This document shows positions 16,230 to 24,475 of a stretch of 48,059 nt of DNA, in pieces. The notes beneath the pieces are model-generated. The model did not search any database and had not been told where the DNA came from. It saw only the letters and a list, made by a program, of their open reading frames with translations. How positions within the stretch are numbered: the first letter of the stretch is position 1; each line of letters starts with the position of its first letter. Source of the DNA: Candidatus Latescibacterota bacterium (GTDB lineage: Bacteria; Latescibacterota; UBA2968; UBA8231); assembly GCA_016187725.1 (NCBI GenBank), contig JACPJE010000001.1, positions 1,156 to 49,214 of the forward strand, written 5' to 3'. The translations under genes were made by a program, and so were the position numbers.

Positions 16230-16751
16230 TCAGGAAACCTGGGCGGCACCGGCCGCCAGCAGGTCGCTGTAGGATTCGGCGATCAACTGGTCGCTCCTGA
16301 TCTCCAGGGCCCGCATCAGGGTTTCCACCCGGGCGTGGCTCTCCTCCAGCTTCTTCTCTTCGGTCACGGCTTCCAACTCCACAAACTGGCCCAGATCCTT
16401 CACGTCGTCCAGGTGAATGCGCACGTTTTCCCACAGCCAGACCTGGCGGGTCTTCTCCACCTCGATCCAGGTGCCCAGCACCTGGCACAACATGTCGCGC
16501 ATGGCCTCGGGATCGCTGGTGAAGGCCAGATCGTAGTCGCTGCGCTTGGGGCCCGGCAGATTCTCGCGACGGTAGTAGATCAGGTGAGCCTCGTCAGGGC
16601 CGATCTCGCGCAATTTCAGCCGGCCTTCCCTGACTTTGAAATAGGTATCGCGCTGGTGAAAGGTGCCGGCCGGCCCGGCGCCCAGGGCATTGAGATTCTT
16701 CTCGGCGCGCCCCAGATCCCGGCAGTGCGCCTTGATCTCGATATTGGTCAT
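16230..16751 (-). CDS. CYTH-domain protein (class IV adenylate cyclase / triphosphatase family)
   Basis: The 173 residues form a CYTH triphosphate-tunnel domain. The N-terminal metal motif reads N-x-E-x-K (NIEIK, residues 3-7) rather than the canonical E-x-E-x-K, a variant also found in predicted class IV cyclases. Other tunnel residues are seen in FHQRDTYFKVREGRLKLREIG, HLIYYRREN, KTRQVWLWENVRIHLDDVKDLGQFVELEAV and ESYSDLL. Substrate could be ATP, thiamine triphosphate or inorganic triphosphate. First gene of the operon with zapA and the FliL-like lipoprotein. Confidence 0.85.
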   Translation of the reverse strand: MTNIEIKAHCRDLGRAEKNLNALGAGPAGTFHQRDTYFKVREGRLKLREIGPDEAHLIYYRRENLPGPKRSDYDLAFTSDPEAMRDMLCQVLGTWIEVEKTRQVWLWENVRIHLDDVKDLGQFVELEAVTEEKKLEESHARVETLMRALEIRSDQLIAESYSDLLAAGAAQVS

Positions 16752-16809
16752 GGCAGAAGTTGAATGCTGACTGCGGGGACGCCGGCTGGGGGGCCGGGCT
16801 AACTGTATA

Positions 16810-16838
16810 AATGTAGGCGTTCACCCTGGCACAGGCAA
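16810..16838 (-). promoter_or_regulatory. Promoter of the CYTH-zapA-FliL-like operon
   Basis: On the minus strand TTGCCT (16833-16838), a 17-base spacer and TACATT (16810-16815) lie just downstream of the dehydrogenase stop codon at 16842. The leader would be about 50 bases. No clear Shine-Dalgarno is seen before the ATG at 16751. Confidence 0.5.
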
Positions 16839-16841
16839 GAA

Positions 16842-17897
16842 TCACCCTCTCCAGCCGCTCACCTCCATCCCCAGCCCTTCCAACTTGGCCAGCACCCCCT
16901 GCCACTGCTGCCGGGCAAAGGGAATACCCTGCTGCCGGCGCCGGGCCTGTTCCTGGCGGGCGCGGTCACCGGGCGCCCGCACCTGGTCCACCCCGGCGGC
17001 CGGCGGCGTGGCGCGGGCGCTGTCGGCCAGAAAAGCGCAGCGCTCGGCAAAACGCTCGGCTCCGCCAAAGCGGGCCGGGTCCAGGACCAGGGTGAAAAAG
17101 CCGCAGCCATAGGGCCGGCTCAACTCGGTGACCGGCGGCACGTCCCGGCCGCAGGGCGCGCCGGCCAGGCCGCCGCAGAGCAGATCTACCAGCAGCCCCA
17201 GGCCATAGCCCAGAGTCCCGCCCACCGGCAGCAGCACCCCGGCCAGCGCGGCGGCCGCGTCGGTGGTGGGTTCCCCCTCCCGGTCCAGGGCGATGTCCGG
17301 GGCGATGGGACGGCCTTCCTCAAAGGCCTGCTTGACTCGGGCGGCGGCGTGGCCAGTGGCCGCGTCGAAGACCAGCGGCTCGCCCTCCTGGGTGGGCGCT
17401 GCATAGGCGATGGGGTTGGTGCCGTGCAGCCCTTCTCTGCCGCCCTGGGGCGCCACCCGCGGCGTGGAATTGGCTGCACACAGACCCAGCATGCCCTGGC
17501 GGGCGGGGCGCACGGCGTAGAAGGCCAGGGCACCCACATAATTGCCATCCACCAGGCTCACCGCCCCCACCCCGCACTGGCGGGCCTTGGCCAGGGCCAG
17601 GGCCATGGCCGCGCAGGCCAGGGCCGGCCCCAATCCCTGCTGCCCGTCGCACAGCGCCGTAGCCGGCCCCTCCTGACGGATGAACAACTCCTTGCCCGGG
17701 ACGATCTGCCCAGAGCGGATGCGCTCGATATAGGTGGGCAACATGGCCACTCCGTGGCTGTCCACCCCGCGCAGGCTGGCGTCCAGCAGGCTCTGGGTGC
17801 AGATCAGGGCCTCTCCGGAGGACACCCCGGCCTGGGCCAGCACCTCCATGCAGAACTCCTCGGCCTGTGTTACCGACAACGTGATGACTTCGCTCAT
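16842..17897 (-). CDS. Malate/L-lactate dehydrogenase family (Ldh_2) oxidoreductase
   Basis: The 351 residues match the NAD(P)-dependent Ldh_2 family, which includes malate, ureidoglycolate and 2,3-diketogulonate dehydrogenases. Blocks are LLDASLRGVDSHGVAMLPTYIERIRSG with conserved His48, GQQGLGPALACAAM, ANSTPRVAPQGGREGLHGTNPIAYAAP, and LGYGLGLLVDLLCG. The usual SNHFG-type motif reads DGNYVGA, with Tyr120 in the place normally taken by His, so the active site may be altered. The ATG at 17897 has AAAGG upstream; the reading frame runs on into the repeat but that part is not protein-like. Substrate unknown. Confidence 0.85.
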   Translation of the reverse strand: MSEVITLSVTQAEEFCMEVLAQAGVSSGEALICTQSLLDASLRGVDSHGVAMLPTYIERIRSGQIVPGKELFIRQEGPATALCDGQQGLGPALACAAMALALAKARQCGVGAVSLVDGNYVGALAFYAVRPARQGMLGLCAANSTPRVAPQGGREGLHGTNPIAYAAPTQEGEPLVFDAATGHAAARVKQAFEEGRPIAPDIALDREGEPTTDAAAALAGVLLPVGGTLGYGLGLLVDLLCGGLAGAPCGRDVPPVTELSRPYGCGFFTLVLDPARFGGAERFAERCAFLADSARATPPAAGVDQVRAPGDRARQEQARRRQQGIPFARQQWQGVLAKLEGLGMEVSGWRG

Positions 17898-17934
17898 TAT
17901 CGCCTTTCTTGGCGTGATTGGTGATTGTGATGCT

Positions 17935-18155
17935 GCGGCGGGGAGATGGCCCTGGAAGCCTTTCCCGGGGAGTGGATGGGTAGGGAAGGACGCGTGGCGC
18001 AACGCCATATAGATGGCGTTGCGGGGGACGGGTCTTGGGGGAGGGCAACACGTATTACGCCGCACCCCATACGTTGGGGTGCGGCGGGACGCGCCTTGGG
18101 AAAGGCTGGAATGGCATGCAACGCCCCAACGTATGGGGCGTTGCCCCCGACGACA
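17935..18155. repeat. Dispersed hairpin repeat, copy 3 (three hairpins)
   Basis: Lies between two divergent genes. Module A starts at 17935. Variant hairpin at 17998-18023: stem CGCAACGCCAT, loop ATAG, perfectly paired. Hairpin 2 at 18059-18085: stem GCCGCACCCCA, loop TACGT. Tail GGGACGCGCCTTGGGAAAGG. A further hairpin 1 at 18118-18144: stem GCAACGCCCCA, loop ACGTA. The remaining 18156-18265 shows only a TATAAC box nine bases before the next ATG. Confidence 0.9.
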
Positions 18156-18265
18156 CTGCAACCCTACAGCACCCAAATACTAAATTTACTGGTACCGCGC
18201 TGAATGGACCAGCGCGGAGAGCTTGCGCCGATCGGGCAAATGCCGCAAAGTATAACACTCCTCCT

Positions 18266-19246
18266 ATGAAAGCCATCCTCGTCGACGAGCAGAGCCCCGA
18301 GCGCGCCCTGCGCTGGGCCGAAGTCCCCGATCCCCTCCCGGGCCCGGGAGAAGTGCTGGTGGACATCCACGCCACCGCCGTCAACCGGGCCGACTTGCTG
18401 CAGCGGGCCGGCAGCTACCCCCCGCCTCCGGGCGCCCCGCCCTATCTGGGGCTGGAGATGGCCGGGGTGGTGGCCGGGCTGGGAGCGGGGGTGAAGGGCT
18501 GGCAGCCGGGCGAACGGATCTGCGCCCTGCTGACCGGGGGCGGGTACGCCGAACGCATCGCCGTGCCCGAGCAACTGCTGGTGCGCCTGCCCGAGGGCTG
18601 GGGCTTCGCTGAGGCCGCGGCCTTTCCCGAGGTCTTCTACACCGCCTTTGTCAATCTCTTCATGGAGGCCCAGCTGCAGCCGGGCGAGCGCGTGCTGATC
18701 CACGGGGGGGCCAGCGGGGTGGGGACCGCAGCCATCCAGCTGGCCCGCGCCGAGGGCTGCCGGGTGGCCATCACTGCCGGCACCCCGGCCAAGAGGGCCC
18801 GCTGCCTGGAACTGGGGGCCGAGCTGGCCATCGACTACCGCGAGGGCGACTTCGCCGAGGTGGTGCTGGAGCGCCTGGGCGGGGTGGACGTGGTCCTCGA
18901 CATCTCGGGTGGGGCGTACCTGGAGCGAAATCTAAAGATCCTCGCGCTCAAGGGCAGGCTGGTGCTCATCGCCCTACTGGGAGGTCCCTCAGCTTCCATC
19001 GATCTGGGGCTGGTGCTGCGCAAGCGGCTGCGCCTGATCGGTTCGCTCTTGCGCAGCCGCTCACTGGAGGAGAAAACCGCCATTGTCCAGGGGTTCGCCG
19101 CGCGTTTCTGGCCCCTGATGTTGGCGGGCCGCATCGCGCCGGTGATCGAGACCGTGCTGCCTGTCCAACAGGCCGCCGAGGCCCACCGGCTGCTGGCGGA
19201 AAACCGCAACATCGGCAAGGTAGTGCTCACTGTGAGGGAGGTATGA
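18266..19246 (+). CDS. NAD(P)H quinone oxidoreductase (zeta-crystallin / PIG3 type)
   Basis: A 326-residue zinc-free medium-chain dehydrogenase. It has the N-terminal GroES-like domain (VNRADLLQRAGSYPPPPGAP and LGLEMAGVVAGLG, with no zinc-ligand Cys set), then a Rossmann domain with VLIHGGASGVGTAAIQLAR and ELAIDYREGDF. RSRSLEEK and IGKVVLTV at the end are typical of the PIG3 subgroup. The family reduces quinones or activated alkenes with NADPH. ATG 18266 follows a TATAAC box by nine bases with no Shine-Dalgarno, consistent with a leaderless start. First of six tightly spaced plus-strand genes. Confidence 0.88.
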   Translation: MKAILVDEQSPERALRWAEVPDPLPGPGEVLVDIHATAVNRADLLQRAGSYPPPPGAPPYLGLEMAGVVAGLGAGVKGWQPGERICALLTGGGYAERIAVPEQLLVRLPEGWGFAEAAAFPEVFYTAFVNLFMEAQLQPGERVLIHGGASGVGTAAIQLARAEGCRVAITAGTPAKRARCLELGAELAIDYREGDFAEVVLERLGGVDVVLDISGGAYLERNLKILALKGRLVLIALLGGPSASIDLGLVLRKRLRLIGSLLRSRSLEEKTAIVQGFAARFWPLMLAGRIAPVIETVLPVQQAAEAHRLLAENRNIGKVVLTVREV

Positions 19247-19250
19247 ACCC

Positions 19251-20321
19251 ATGACCACACCCATCCGCTACCGCGAAATAAGCGTCAACGGCCCGCCCTT
19301 CGCGCTGGGCTGCCAGCTCGGCGAGGCCGCCCGCGAGGAGGTGCGTGGCTTTGCGGCCACCGCCCTGGAAAGGGTCAACAAGACCGTGCGCATCTCGCGC
19401 GCCAAAGCCATGGAACTAGTTGCCGCCACCCTGCCCCACGTCGAGGCGTACAGCCCTGCCATGCTCGAAGAGTTGCGCGGGGTGGCCCACAGCTCGGGGG
19501 TGCCGCTGGAGGAGCTGATCCTGCTGCAGATCCGCAACCAGCTCCAGCCCGAAAAGGAGGCCGGCTGCACCTCCTTTGCCCTGGCGCCCCAGACCGCGGC
19601 GCAGGGCGCGGTGGTGGGGCAGAATTGGGACAACGATCCGGCCCTGGACCCCTTCACCGTGGTGCTCACCCGCCGGCCCGAGGGCAAGCCGGCCCTGATG
19701 AACGTCACCCAGGCCGGCCTGATCGCCTACATCGGCCTCAACAGCGAGGGTCTGGGTCTGTGCCTGAACACCCTGCCGGCCCCCAGCCGGCCGCTGGGGG
19801 TGCCGCATTACTTCACCGTGCGCGGCATCTTCGAGGCCACCTCGCTCGACGGGGCGGTGGCAGCCGTGGCCCGCGCTCAGCGGGCCATCCCCGCCAACAT
19901 CATCCTGGCCACCCCGCAGGGGCCGGCGGACCTGGAGGTGACCGTGGATCAGGTCCACGTGTTGCGCGACCAGGGCGGCGGCCTGGTCACCCACACCAAC
20001 CACTGCATGCACCCGGAACTGACGCCCATCAACGACTCCTTTCCCGAGTTGATCCAGTCCGGGCCGCGCAAAGCGCGCATCGACCACCTGCTGAAGAGCG
20101 CGGGCGGACCTGTGAGCCTGGAAACCCTCAAACAGGCCCTGCGCGATCACCAGGACTACCCCCGTTCCATCTGCCGGCATCCCAGCGATCACTCTACCAC
20201 CGACAAATACTGGTTCTGGGTCAGCGTCTTCTCGGTGATCATCGAGGCCGACGCTGGGCGCATGCACCTGAGCCGGGGCAACCCCTGTGTCCATCCCTAT
20301 GAGACCTATAGCCTGAACTGA
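19251..20321 (+). CDS. C45 family autoproteolytic acyltransferase/hydrolase
   Basis: The protein (356 residues) resembles the acyl-CoA:6-aminopenicillanate acyltransferase family (peptidase C45), an Ntn-hydrolase fold. The precursor is expected to cleave itself before Cys106 in EAGCTSFA. Further family motifs are GQNWDNDP just after it, GLIAYIGLNSEGLGLCLNTL, PHYFTVRGI and a late THTNHCMHP. Residues 1-105 would be the alpha chain. A substrate is not deducible; bacterial members act on amide or peptide bonds. GGGAGG of the preceding gene end serves as ribosome site, and the gap is only four bases. Confidence 0.85.
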   Translation: MTTPIRYREISVNGPPFALGCQLGEAAREEVRGFAATALERVNKTVRISRAKAMELVAATLPHVEAYSPAMLEELRGVAHSSGVPLEELILLQIRNQLQPEKEAGCTSFALAPQTAAQGAVVGQNWDNDPALDPFTVVLTRRPEGKPALMNVTQAGLIAYIGLNSEGLGLCLNTLPAPSRPLGVPHYFTVRGIFEATSLDGAVAAVARAQRAIPANIILATPQGPADLEVTVDQVHVLRDQGGGLVTHTNHCMHPELTPINDSFPELIQSGPRKARIDHLLKSAGGPVSLETLKQALRDHQDYPRSICRHPSDHSTTDKYWFWVSVFSVIIEADAGRMHLSRGNPCVHPYETYSLN

Positions 20322-20329
20322 GGGACCTG

Positions 20330-21232
20330 ATGGAGAGGATAAATTACCGGGGCTGGCCCCACTCCTGCCGCCTGAGCAACGGCACCGCCGAGGTGGTAAT
20401 GCTGGTCGCGGTGGGGCCGCGCCTCATCCGCTTTGGGTTTGTGGGCCAGGAAAACGAGTTCAAGGAGTACCCCGAGCTGGCCGGACAGACGGGCGGGGAC
20501 CAGTGGCGCATCTACGGGGGCCACCGCCTCTGGCATGCCCCCGAGTCCGCCCCGCGCACCTACCTGCCAGACAACGGCCCAGTGGAGGTGGAGGAGCACC
20601 GCGACTTCGTCCGCCTGATCCAGCCGGTGGAACCGGGCACCGGCATCCAGAAGGAAATGGATGTGCACCTGGCTCCCCAGGGGGCGCGCGTCCAGGTGAC
20701 CCACCGCCTGCGCAACCAGGGCCCCTGGCCGGTGCGCCTGGCTCCCTGGGCCCTGTCGGTGATGGCGCCCGGCGGCTGTGCCATCGCCCCCTTTCCACCC
20801 TATGGGGCACACGGAGCGCACCTCTTGCCCACCCGCAGCCTGGCCCTGTGGCCTTACACCGACATGCAGGATGCGCGCTGGCACTGGGGCACCCGCCACC
20901 TGCTCCTGCGCCAGGACCCCGAGGCCGCCACCCCCCAGAAAGCCGGGCTGAATACCCCGGAGGGCTGGGTGGCCTACGCCCACAAGGGCCATTTGTTCGT
21001 CGTGAAGTTCCGCTACCTGCGCGAGGGGGTGTACCCAGATCTGGGCAGTTCGGTGGAACTGTTTACCAATGCCGACATGCTCGAAGTGGAGACCCTGGGA
21101 CCGCTGGCTGAACTGGCGCCGGGCGCCCAGGTCGAGCACGTGGAGCGCTGGTCGCTCTTCGCTGGCGTGCGCCCGCCGGCCAGCGACGCGGAGGTCGAAG
21201 CCGAGGTGCTGCCGCGGGTGCGCGAGGACTGA
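20330..21232 (+). CDS. DUF4380 / galactose-mutarotase-like protein
   Basis: 300 residues, all-beta, with the look of a galactose-mutarotase superfamily member of the DUF4380 kind: an opening strand pair (CRLSNGTAEVVMLVAVGPRLIRFGF), GQENEF, then IYGGHRLWHAPE with the conserved GGHR/WHAPE block, PVEPGTGIQKEMDVHL, VTHRLRNQGPWPVRLAPWALSVMAPGG, and late VKFRYLREGVYPDLGSSVELFTN. Such proteins bind or epimerise carbohydrates, but no activity is known for this group. It follows the C45 gene by eight bases. Confidence 0.75.
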   Translation: MERINYRGWPHSCRLSNGTAEVVMLVAVGPRLIRFGFVGQENEFKEYPELAGQTGGDQWRIYGGHRLWHAPESAPRTYLPDNGPVEVEEHRDFVRLIQPVEPGTGIQKEMDVHLAPQGARVQVTHRLRNQGPWPVRLAPWALSVMAPGGCAIAPFPPYGAHGAHLLPTRSLALWPYTDMQDARWHWGTRHLLLRQDPEAATPQKAGLNTPEGWVAYAHKGHLFVVKFRYLREGVYPDLGSSVELFTNADMLEVETLGPLAELAPGAQVEHVERWSLFAGVRPPASDAEVEAEVLPRVRED

Positions 21233-21233
21233 G

Positions 21234-21965
21234 ATGGCGGGGCAGTCGTACGAGGAACTCCTGGAGCGCATCCGGGCCCTCTCCGGGGTGCGGGTCCGGG
21301 AATTGGGCCGGGTTGGGGAGTACCCCATTTTCGCGGTGGAGCAGGGCAGCGATCCACAGCAGCCCACTGCCCTGATCATGGGCGGCACCCACGGGGACGA
21401 GCCAGCCGGCCCCGCCGCAGTGCTGGAGTTCTGCCGGCGGGGCTCCGGCTCCTGGCTGGAGGCCTTCAACTTTCTGGCCCTCCCCTGCCTCAATCCCCAC
21501 GGGTACGCGCGCGGCACCCGTCACAATGCCCAGGACGTGGACATCAACTGGGCGTACAAGCGGGACGACGTGCCCGAGATCCAGGTGATGCGGCAACTGG
21601 TGGCCGGCCGGCACTTTGCCTTTGTCGTGGACTTTCACGAGGATTGGGAGAGCCCAGGGTTCTACCTGTACGAACTTCACCGCAACGTGGCCCCAGTGGG
21701 TGCGCGGATCATGGAAACCGTGTCGCACATCTGCCCCCTCAACACCCATCCGGTGATCGAGGGGCAAAGGGCCCGGGGCGGGGTCATCATCCCCACCGCC
21801 CAGAAGCACGAGGAACTGCGCGGCGAGGGCATCCCCGTGGTGCTCTACGGCCATCACACCGACCACCTGCTGACCACCGAGACCCCCACTGCCCTGCCCC
21901 TCGCACAACGGGTGCGGGCGCAACTGGCCGCCCTCGAAGTGGTGGTCGAGGCCCATCTCCCTTGA
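21234..21965 (+). CDS. M14-type zinc hydrolase (succinylglutamate desuccinylase/aspartoacylase-like)
   Basis: A 243-residue zinc carboxypeptidase fold of the AstE/AspA-like or M14 branch. Zinc ligands are His53 and Glu56 in GGTHGDEPAG and His135 in VVDFHED. A substrate-binding Arg-His-Asn-rich stretch lies in GYARGTRHNAQDVDINW, and CLNPHGY is the usual Asn-Pro-x-Gly loop. Likely removes an acyl or amino-acid group from a small amide. The ATG is one base beyond the DUF4380 stop codon; an in-frame extension overlaps that gene. Confidence 0.82.
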   Translation: MAGQSYEELLERIRALSGVRVRELGRVGEYPIFAVEQGSDPQQPTALIMGGTHGDEPAGPAAVLEFCRRGSGSWLEAFNFLALPCLNPHGYARGTRHNAQDVDINWAYKRDDVPEIQVMRQLVAGRHFAFVVDFHEDWESPGFYLYELHRNVAPVGARIMETVSHICPLNTHPVIEGQRARGGVIIPTAQKHEELRGEGIPVVLYGHHTDHLLTTETPTALPLAQRVRAQLAALEVVVEAHLP

Positions 21966-21969
21966 CCTG

Positions 21970-23565
21970 ATGAAATCGCGGCCACCCAAGAAAACGCCGA
22001 CCCCGCCGGCCGCCCTGCCCCTGCTCCAGCGCCTCGACCACCAGCTGGAGGTTCTGGGCTGGCGTCTGCTCCTGGGGCTGGGGCTGCTGGCCTTCCTGCT
22101 GGCAGCCTGGACCTTCGATCCCAAGTTGGCCCTCAGCGGCGACAACACCGAGTTCATGACCCTGGCCCGCAGCCTGGTCCAGGGGAAGGGCCTCAGCTAC
22201 ATCAGCCTGCCAGACCCCAAACCGGCCACCAAGTACCCCTTTGGCTTTCCGCTGATGCTGGCTCCCCTGGAGTGGCTGGCCCCGGGCAACTGGGCCGCCA
22301 TGAACTGGATGGTGGTGCTCTTCTTCGCCGCCTCCATCCCGGTGATCTACCAACTGGCCCAGGACCAGTTGGGCCGCCTGCCAGCCCTGCTGGCGGCGCT
22401 GTGGTGCGCCACCATCCCTGCGCTGCTCGACTACGGCCACCAGGTGATGTCCGAGGTTCCCTACCTCTGCTTTTCCCTGCTGGCACTCTGGATGATCGAA
22501 CGCTCGCTGAAGCAGCCCGAGCTGCGGCGCAACTACTGGTTCATGGGAGGCTTCGCCTGTATGATGTGGGCCTATTACCTGCGCGGCGTGGGTCTGGTGT
22601 TGGTAGCGGCGATCTTCCTCTATCTGTTGCTGAGCCGGCATTTCCGCCAGGCCCTGATCCTGGGCGCCGCCGCCGTGCTGGTGGCCCTGCCCTGGTCGCT
22701 GCGCAACAGCGCCATCGGCGATGAGGGATCCTACTTCAAGCAGTTGGTCATGGTCAACCCGTATTACCCGGAGCGGGGCACGCTGGATCTGGCCGGCCTG
22801 GTGGCCCGCATAACAGAAAACACCGGGATGTACCTGGCCAATATTGCCCCGGATATGTTCCTGCCCTTTGGCGAAACACCGGGGACACTCCTCAACCTGG
22901 TCTCGCTGCTCCTGCTGCCGGCCGCCGTCTGGGCGGCGGTGCTGTGCATTCGCCAGAGGCGCCATCTGCTCCTGCTGGTCTACGGCGTCCTCTACCTGGG
23001 CACTATCCTGATCTGGCCCGAGCAATGGGCCAGCGACCGCTTCCTGGTGCCCATCGCGCCGGTGCTGATCTTCTTTGTCGTGCGGGTGGCGATGGAACTG
23101 TTGCAGTGGCTGGAGCGGCGGGGTTTTGGCCCCGCCGGAAAGGTGGGCTTAGGGTGGGCGCTGGCCCTCGTGCTGCTGTTCAATCTGAACGCCTTGAGAA
23201 GACTGGACCAGGCCGGCGAAACCGACTACCGTCCGGCCTGGCGCAATTATTACGAGGCCGGCCTGTGGCTGAAGGCCAACACCCCGGCCGACGCGGTGAT
23301 CTGCTGCCGCAAGGATTACTGGCTCTACATCGTCGCCGATCGTCCCTGCATGGTCTACCCCTTCAAGGAACCGGAAGCCGTCATCGCCAGCATGGAAGAG
23401 CAGGGAGTCGACTACGTGGTGGTCGACCAGCTGATCCAGGAAGGCTACAACTCCACCCCGAAATTCCTCATTCCGACCATCGAGAAATATCCCGAGCGTT
23501 TCGAGCTGGTCTGGGAACAGCCCGGCTCCTACACCTTCACCTTCCGCTTTTTGCCCAAACGGTGA
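21970..23565 (+). CDS. Polytopic membrane glycosyltransferase, GT39/ArnT-like
   Basis: 531 residues with about 10-11 hydrophobic segments, beginning near residue 30 (WRLLLGLGLLAFLLAAW). The first extracytoplasmic loop has GDNTEFMTLARSLVQGKGLSY, placing an Asp where GT-C enzymes hold the catalytic acidic residue. YPFGFPLMLAPLEWL, YGHQVMSEVPYLCFSLLALWMI and WPEQWASDRFLVPIAPVL are typical of ArnT/PMT-like enzymes that use polyprenyl-phosphate sugars. A soluble domain of about 100 residues follows the last membrane segment (DYVVVDQL). The acceptor is unknown. It starts four bases after the hydrolase gene. Confidence 0.8.
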   Translation: MKSRPPKKTPTPPAALPLLQRLDHQLEVLGWRLLLGLGLLAFLLAAWTFDPKLALSGDNTEFMTLARSLVQGKGLSYISLPDPKPATKYPFGFPLMLAPLEWLAPGNWAAMNWMVVLFFAASIPVIYQLAQDQLGRLPALLAALWCATIPALLDYGHQVMSEVPYLCFSLLALWMIERSLKQPELRRNYWFMGGFACMMWAYYLRGVGLVLVAAIFLYLLLSRHFRQALILGAAAVLVALPWSLRNSAIGDEGSYFKQLVMVNPYYPERGTLDLAGLVARITENTGMYLANIAPDMFLPFGETPGTLLNLVSLLLLPAAVWAAVLCIRQRRHLLLLVYGVLYLGTILIWPEQWASDRFLVPIAPVLIFFVVRVAMELLQWLERRGFGPAGKVGLGWALALVLLFNLNALRRLDQAGETDYRPAWRNYYEAGLWLKANTPADAVICCRKDYWLYIVADRPCMVYPFKEPEAVIASMEEQGVDYVVVDQLIQEGYNSTPKFLIPTIEKYPERFELVWEQPGSYTFTFRFLPKR

Positions 23566-23584
23566 ATCGCCCTGCGGCAGGAAG

Positions 23585-24475
23585 ATGACAGTGAAAACCA
23601 TCCTGACCAACCCGTACGCAAACCCGCAAGGGAGGTGGATCCGCGGCAGCTTCCACGGTCACTGCAGCGAAAACAGCGCCTGCTCCTCGGTGCCCCTGGC
23701 CGAGAGTGTGCGCCGCTACCGCGAACTGGGCGTGGGTTTCGTGACCCTGACCGACCACGACGTGGTCACCGACCTTTCGGCGATGCAGGTGCGCCATCCC
23801 GAGCTGGCGTTTCTCCACGGCTTCGAGTACAGCACCCGCGAAAACATCGTCTTTGTCGGACCCGAAGTGGAGCCGCTCTTCAAACTGCCCCTGGAGGAGG
23901 CCCTGCAGCAGGCCGGCGCCCTGCTCACCGTGGTCTGCCACCCCCAACCCTACGCTTCGGGCCGCCAGTACTGGACGCTGGACAAGCTGGCGGCGCTGGG
24001 TGTGTGGCCCGACGGCATCGAGGTCTACAATGGCCACTACGGCACCCCCAGCGCCCTAGCCCAAGGGCGCTGGCCGCTCTACACCCCGATCTGGGACGAG
24101 TTGCTCAGCGCCGGCCACCGGCTCTGGGGTTTTGCCAACGACGACTTCCATGACCCGGCGGACTTCGACAATGCCTTCAACATGGTGCTGGTCGAGGAGA
24201 CGACGCCCCAGGCCGTTGTGGCCGCGGCCAAACGCGGCCGCTGCTACGCTTCCACTGGGCTCTTACTCAGGGAAGTGACGGTGGAGAAGGACCAGATCGC
24301 CGTGCAGACCGACGCACCCTGCCAGGGTCTCTTCATCGGCCCGGGAGGTGTGGAGTTGGCCCGGAGCGAGGGCACCCACTTCGCCTACCGCGCCGGCGGC
24401 GAGGCCTACGTGCGCTTCCAGGCCGAAGGGGAGGCGGGAAGGCTCTTCCTGCAGCCGATGTTCAGGGCTGCCTAA
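23585..24475 (+). CDS. PHP-domain phosphoesterase
   Basis: A 296-residue protein of the PHP superfamily. Metal residues are visible in FHGHCSEN (His24, His26), LTDHD (Asp57, His58), FEYS (Glu81), VCHPQ (His119) and DDFHD (Asp187, His189). About 80 beta-rich residues follow (VTVEKDQIAVQTDAP onward). PHP enzymes hydrolyse phosphoesters, for example of polyols or nucleotides. It closes the six-gene run and its 3' end overlaps the convergent outer-membrane gene by four bases. Confidence 0.85.
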   Translation: MTVKTILTNPYANPQGRWIRGSFHGHCSENSACSSVPLAESVRRYRELGVGFVTLTDHDVVTDLSAMQVRHPELAFLHGFEYSTRENIVFVGPEVEPLFKLPLEEALQQAGALLTVVCHPQPYASGRQYWTLDKLAALGVWPDGIEVYNGHYGTPSALAQGRWPLYTPIWDELLSAGHRLWGFANDDFHDPADFDNAFNMVLVEETTPQAVVAAAKRGRCYASTGLLLREVTVEKDQIAVQTDAPCQGLFIGPGGVELARSEGTHFAYRAGGEAYVRFQAEGEAGRLFLQPMFRAA

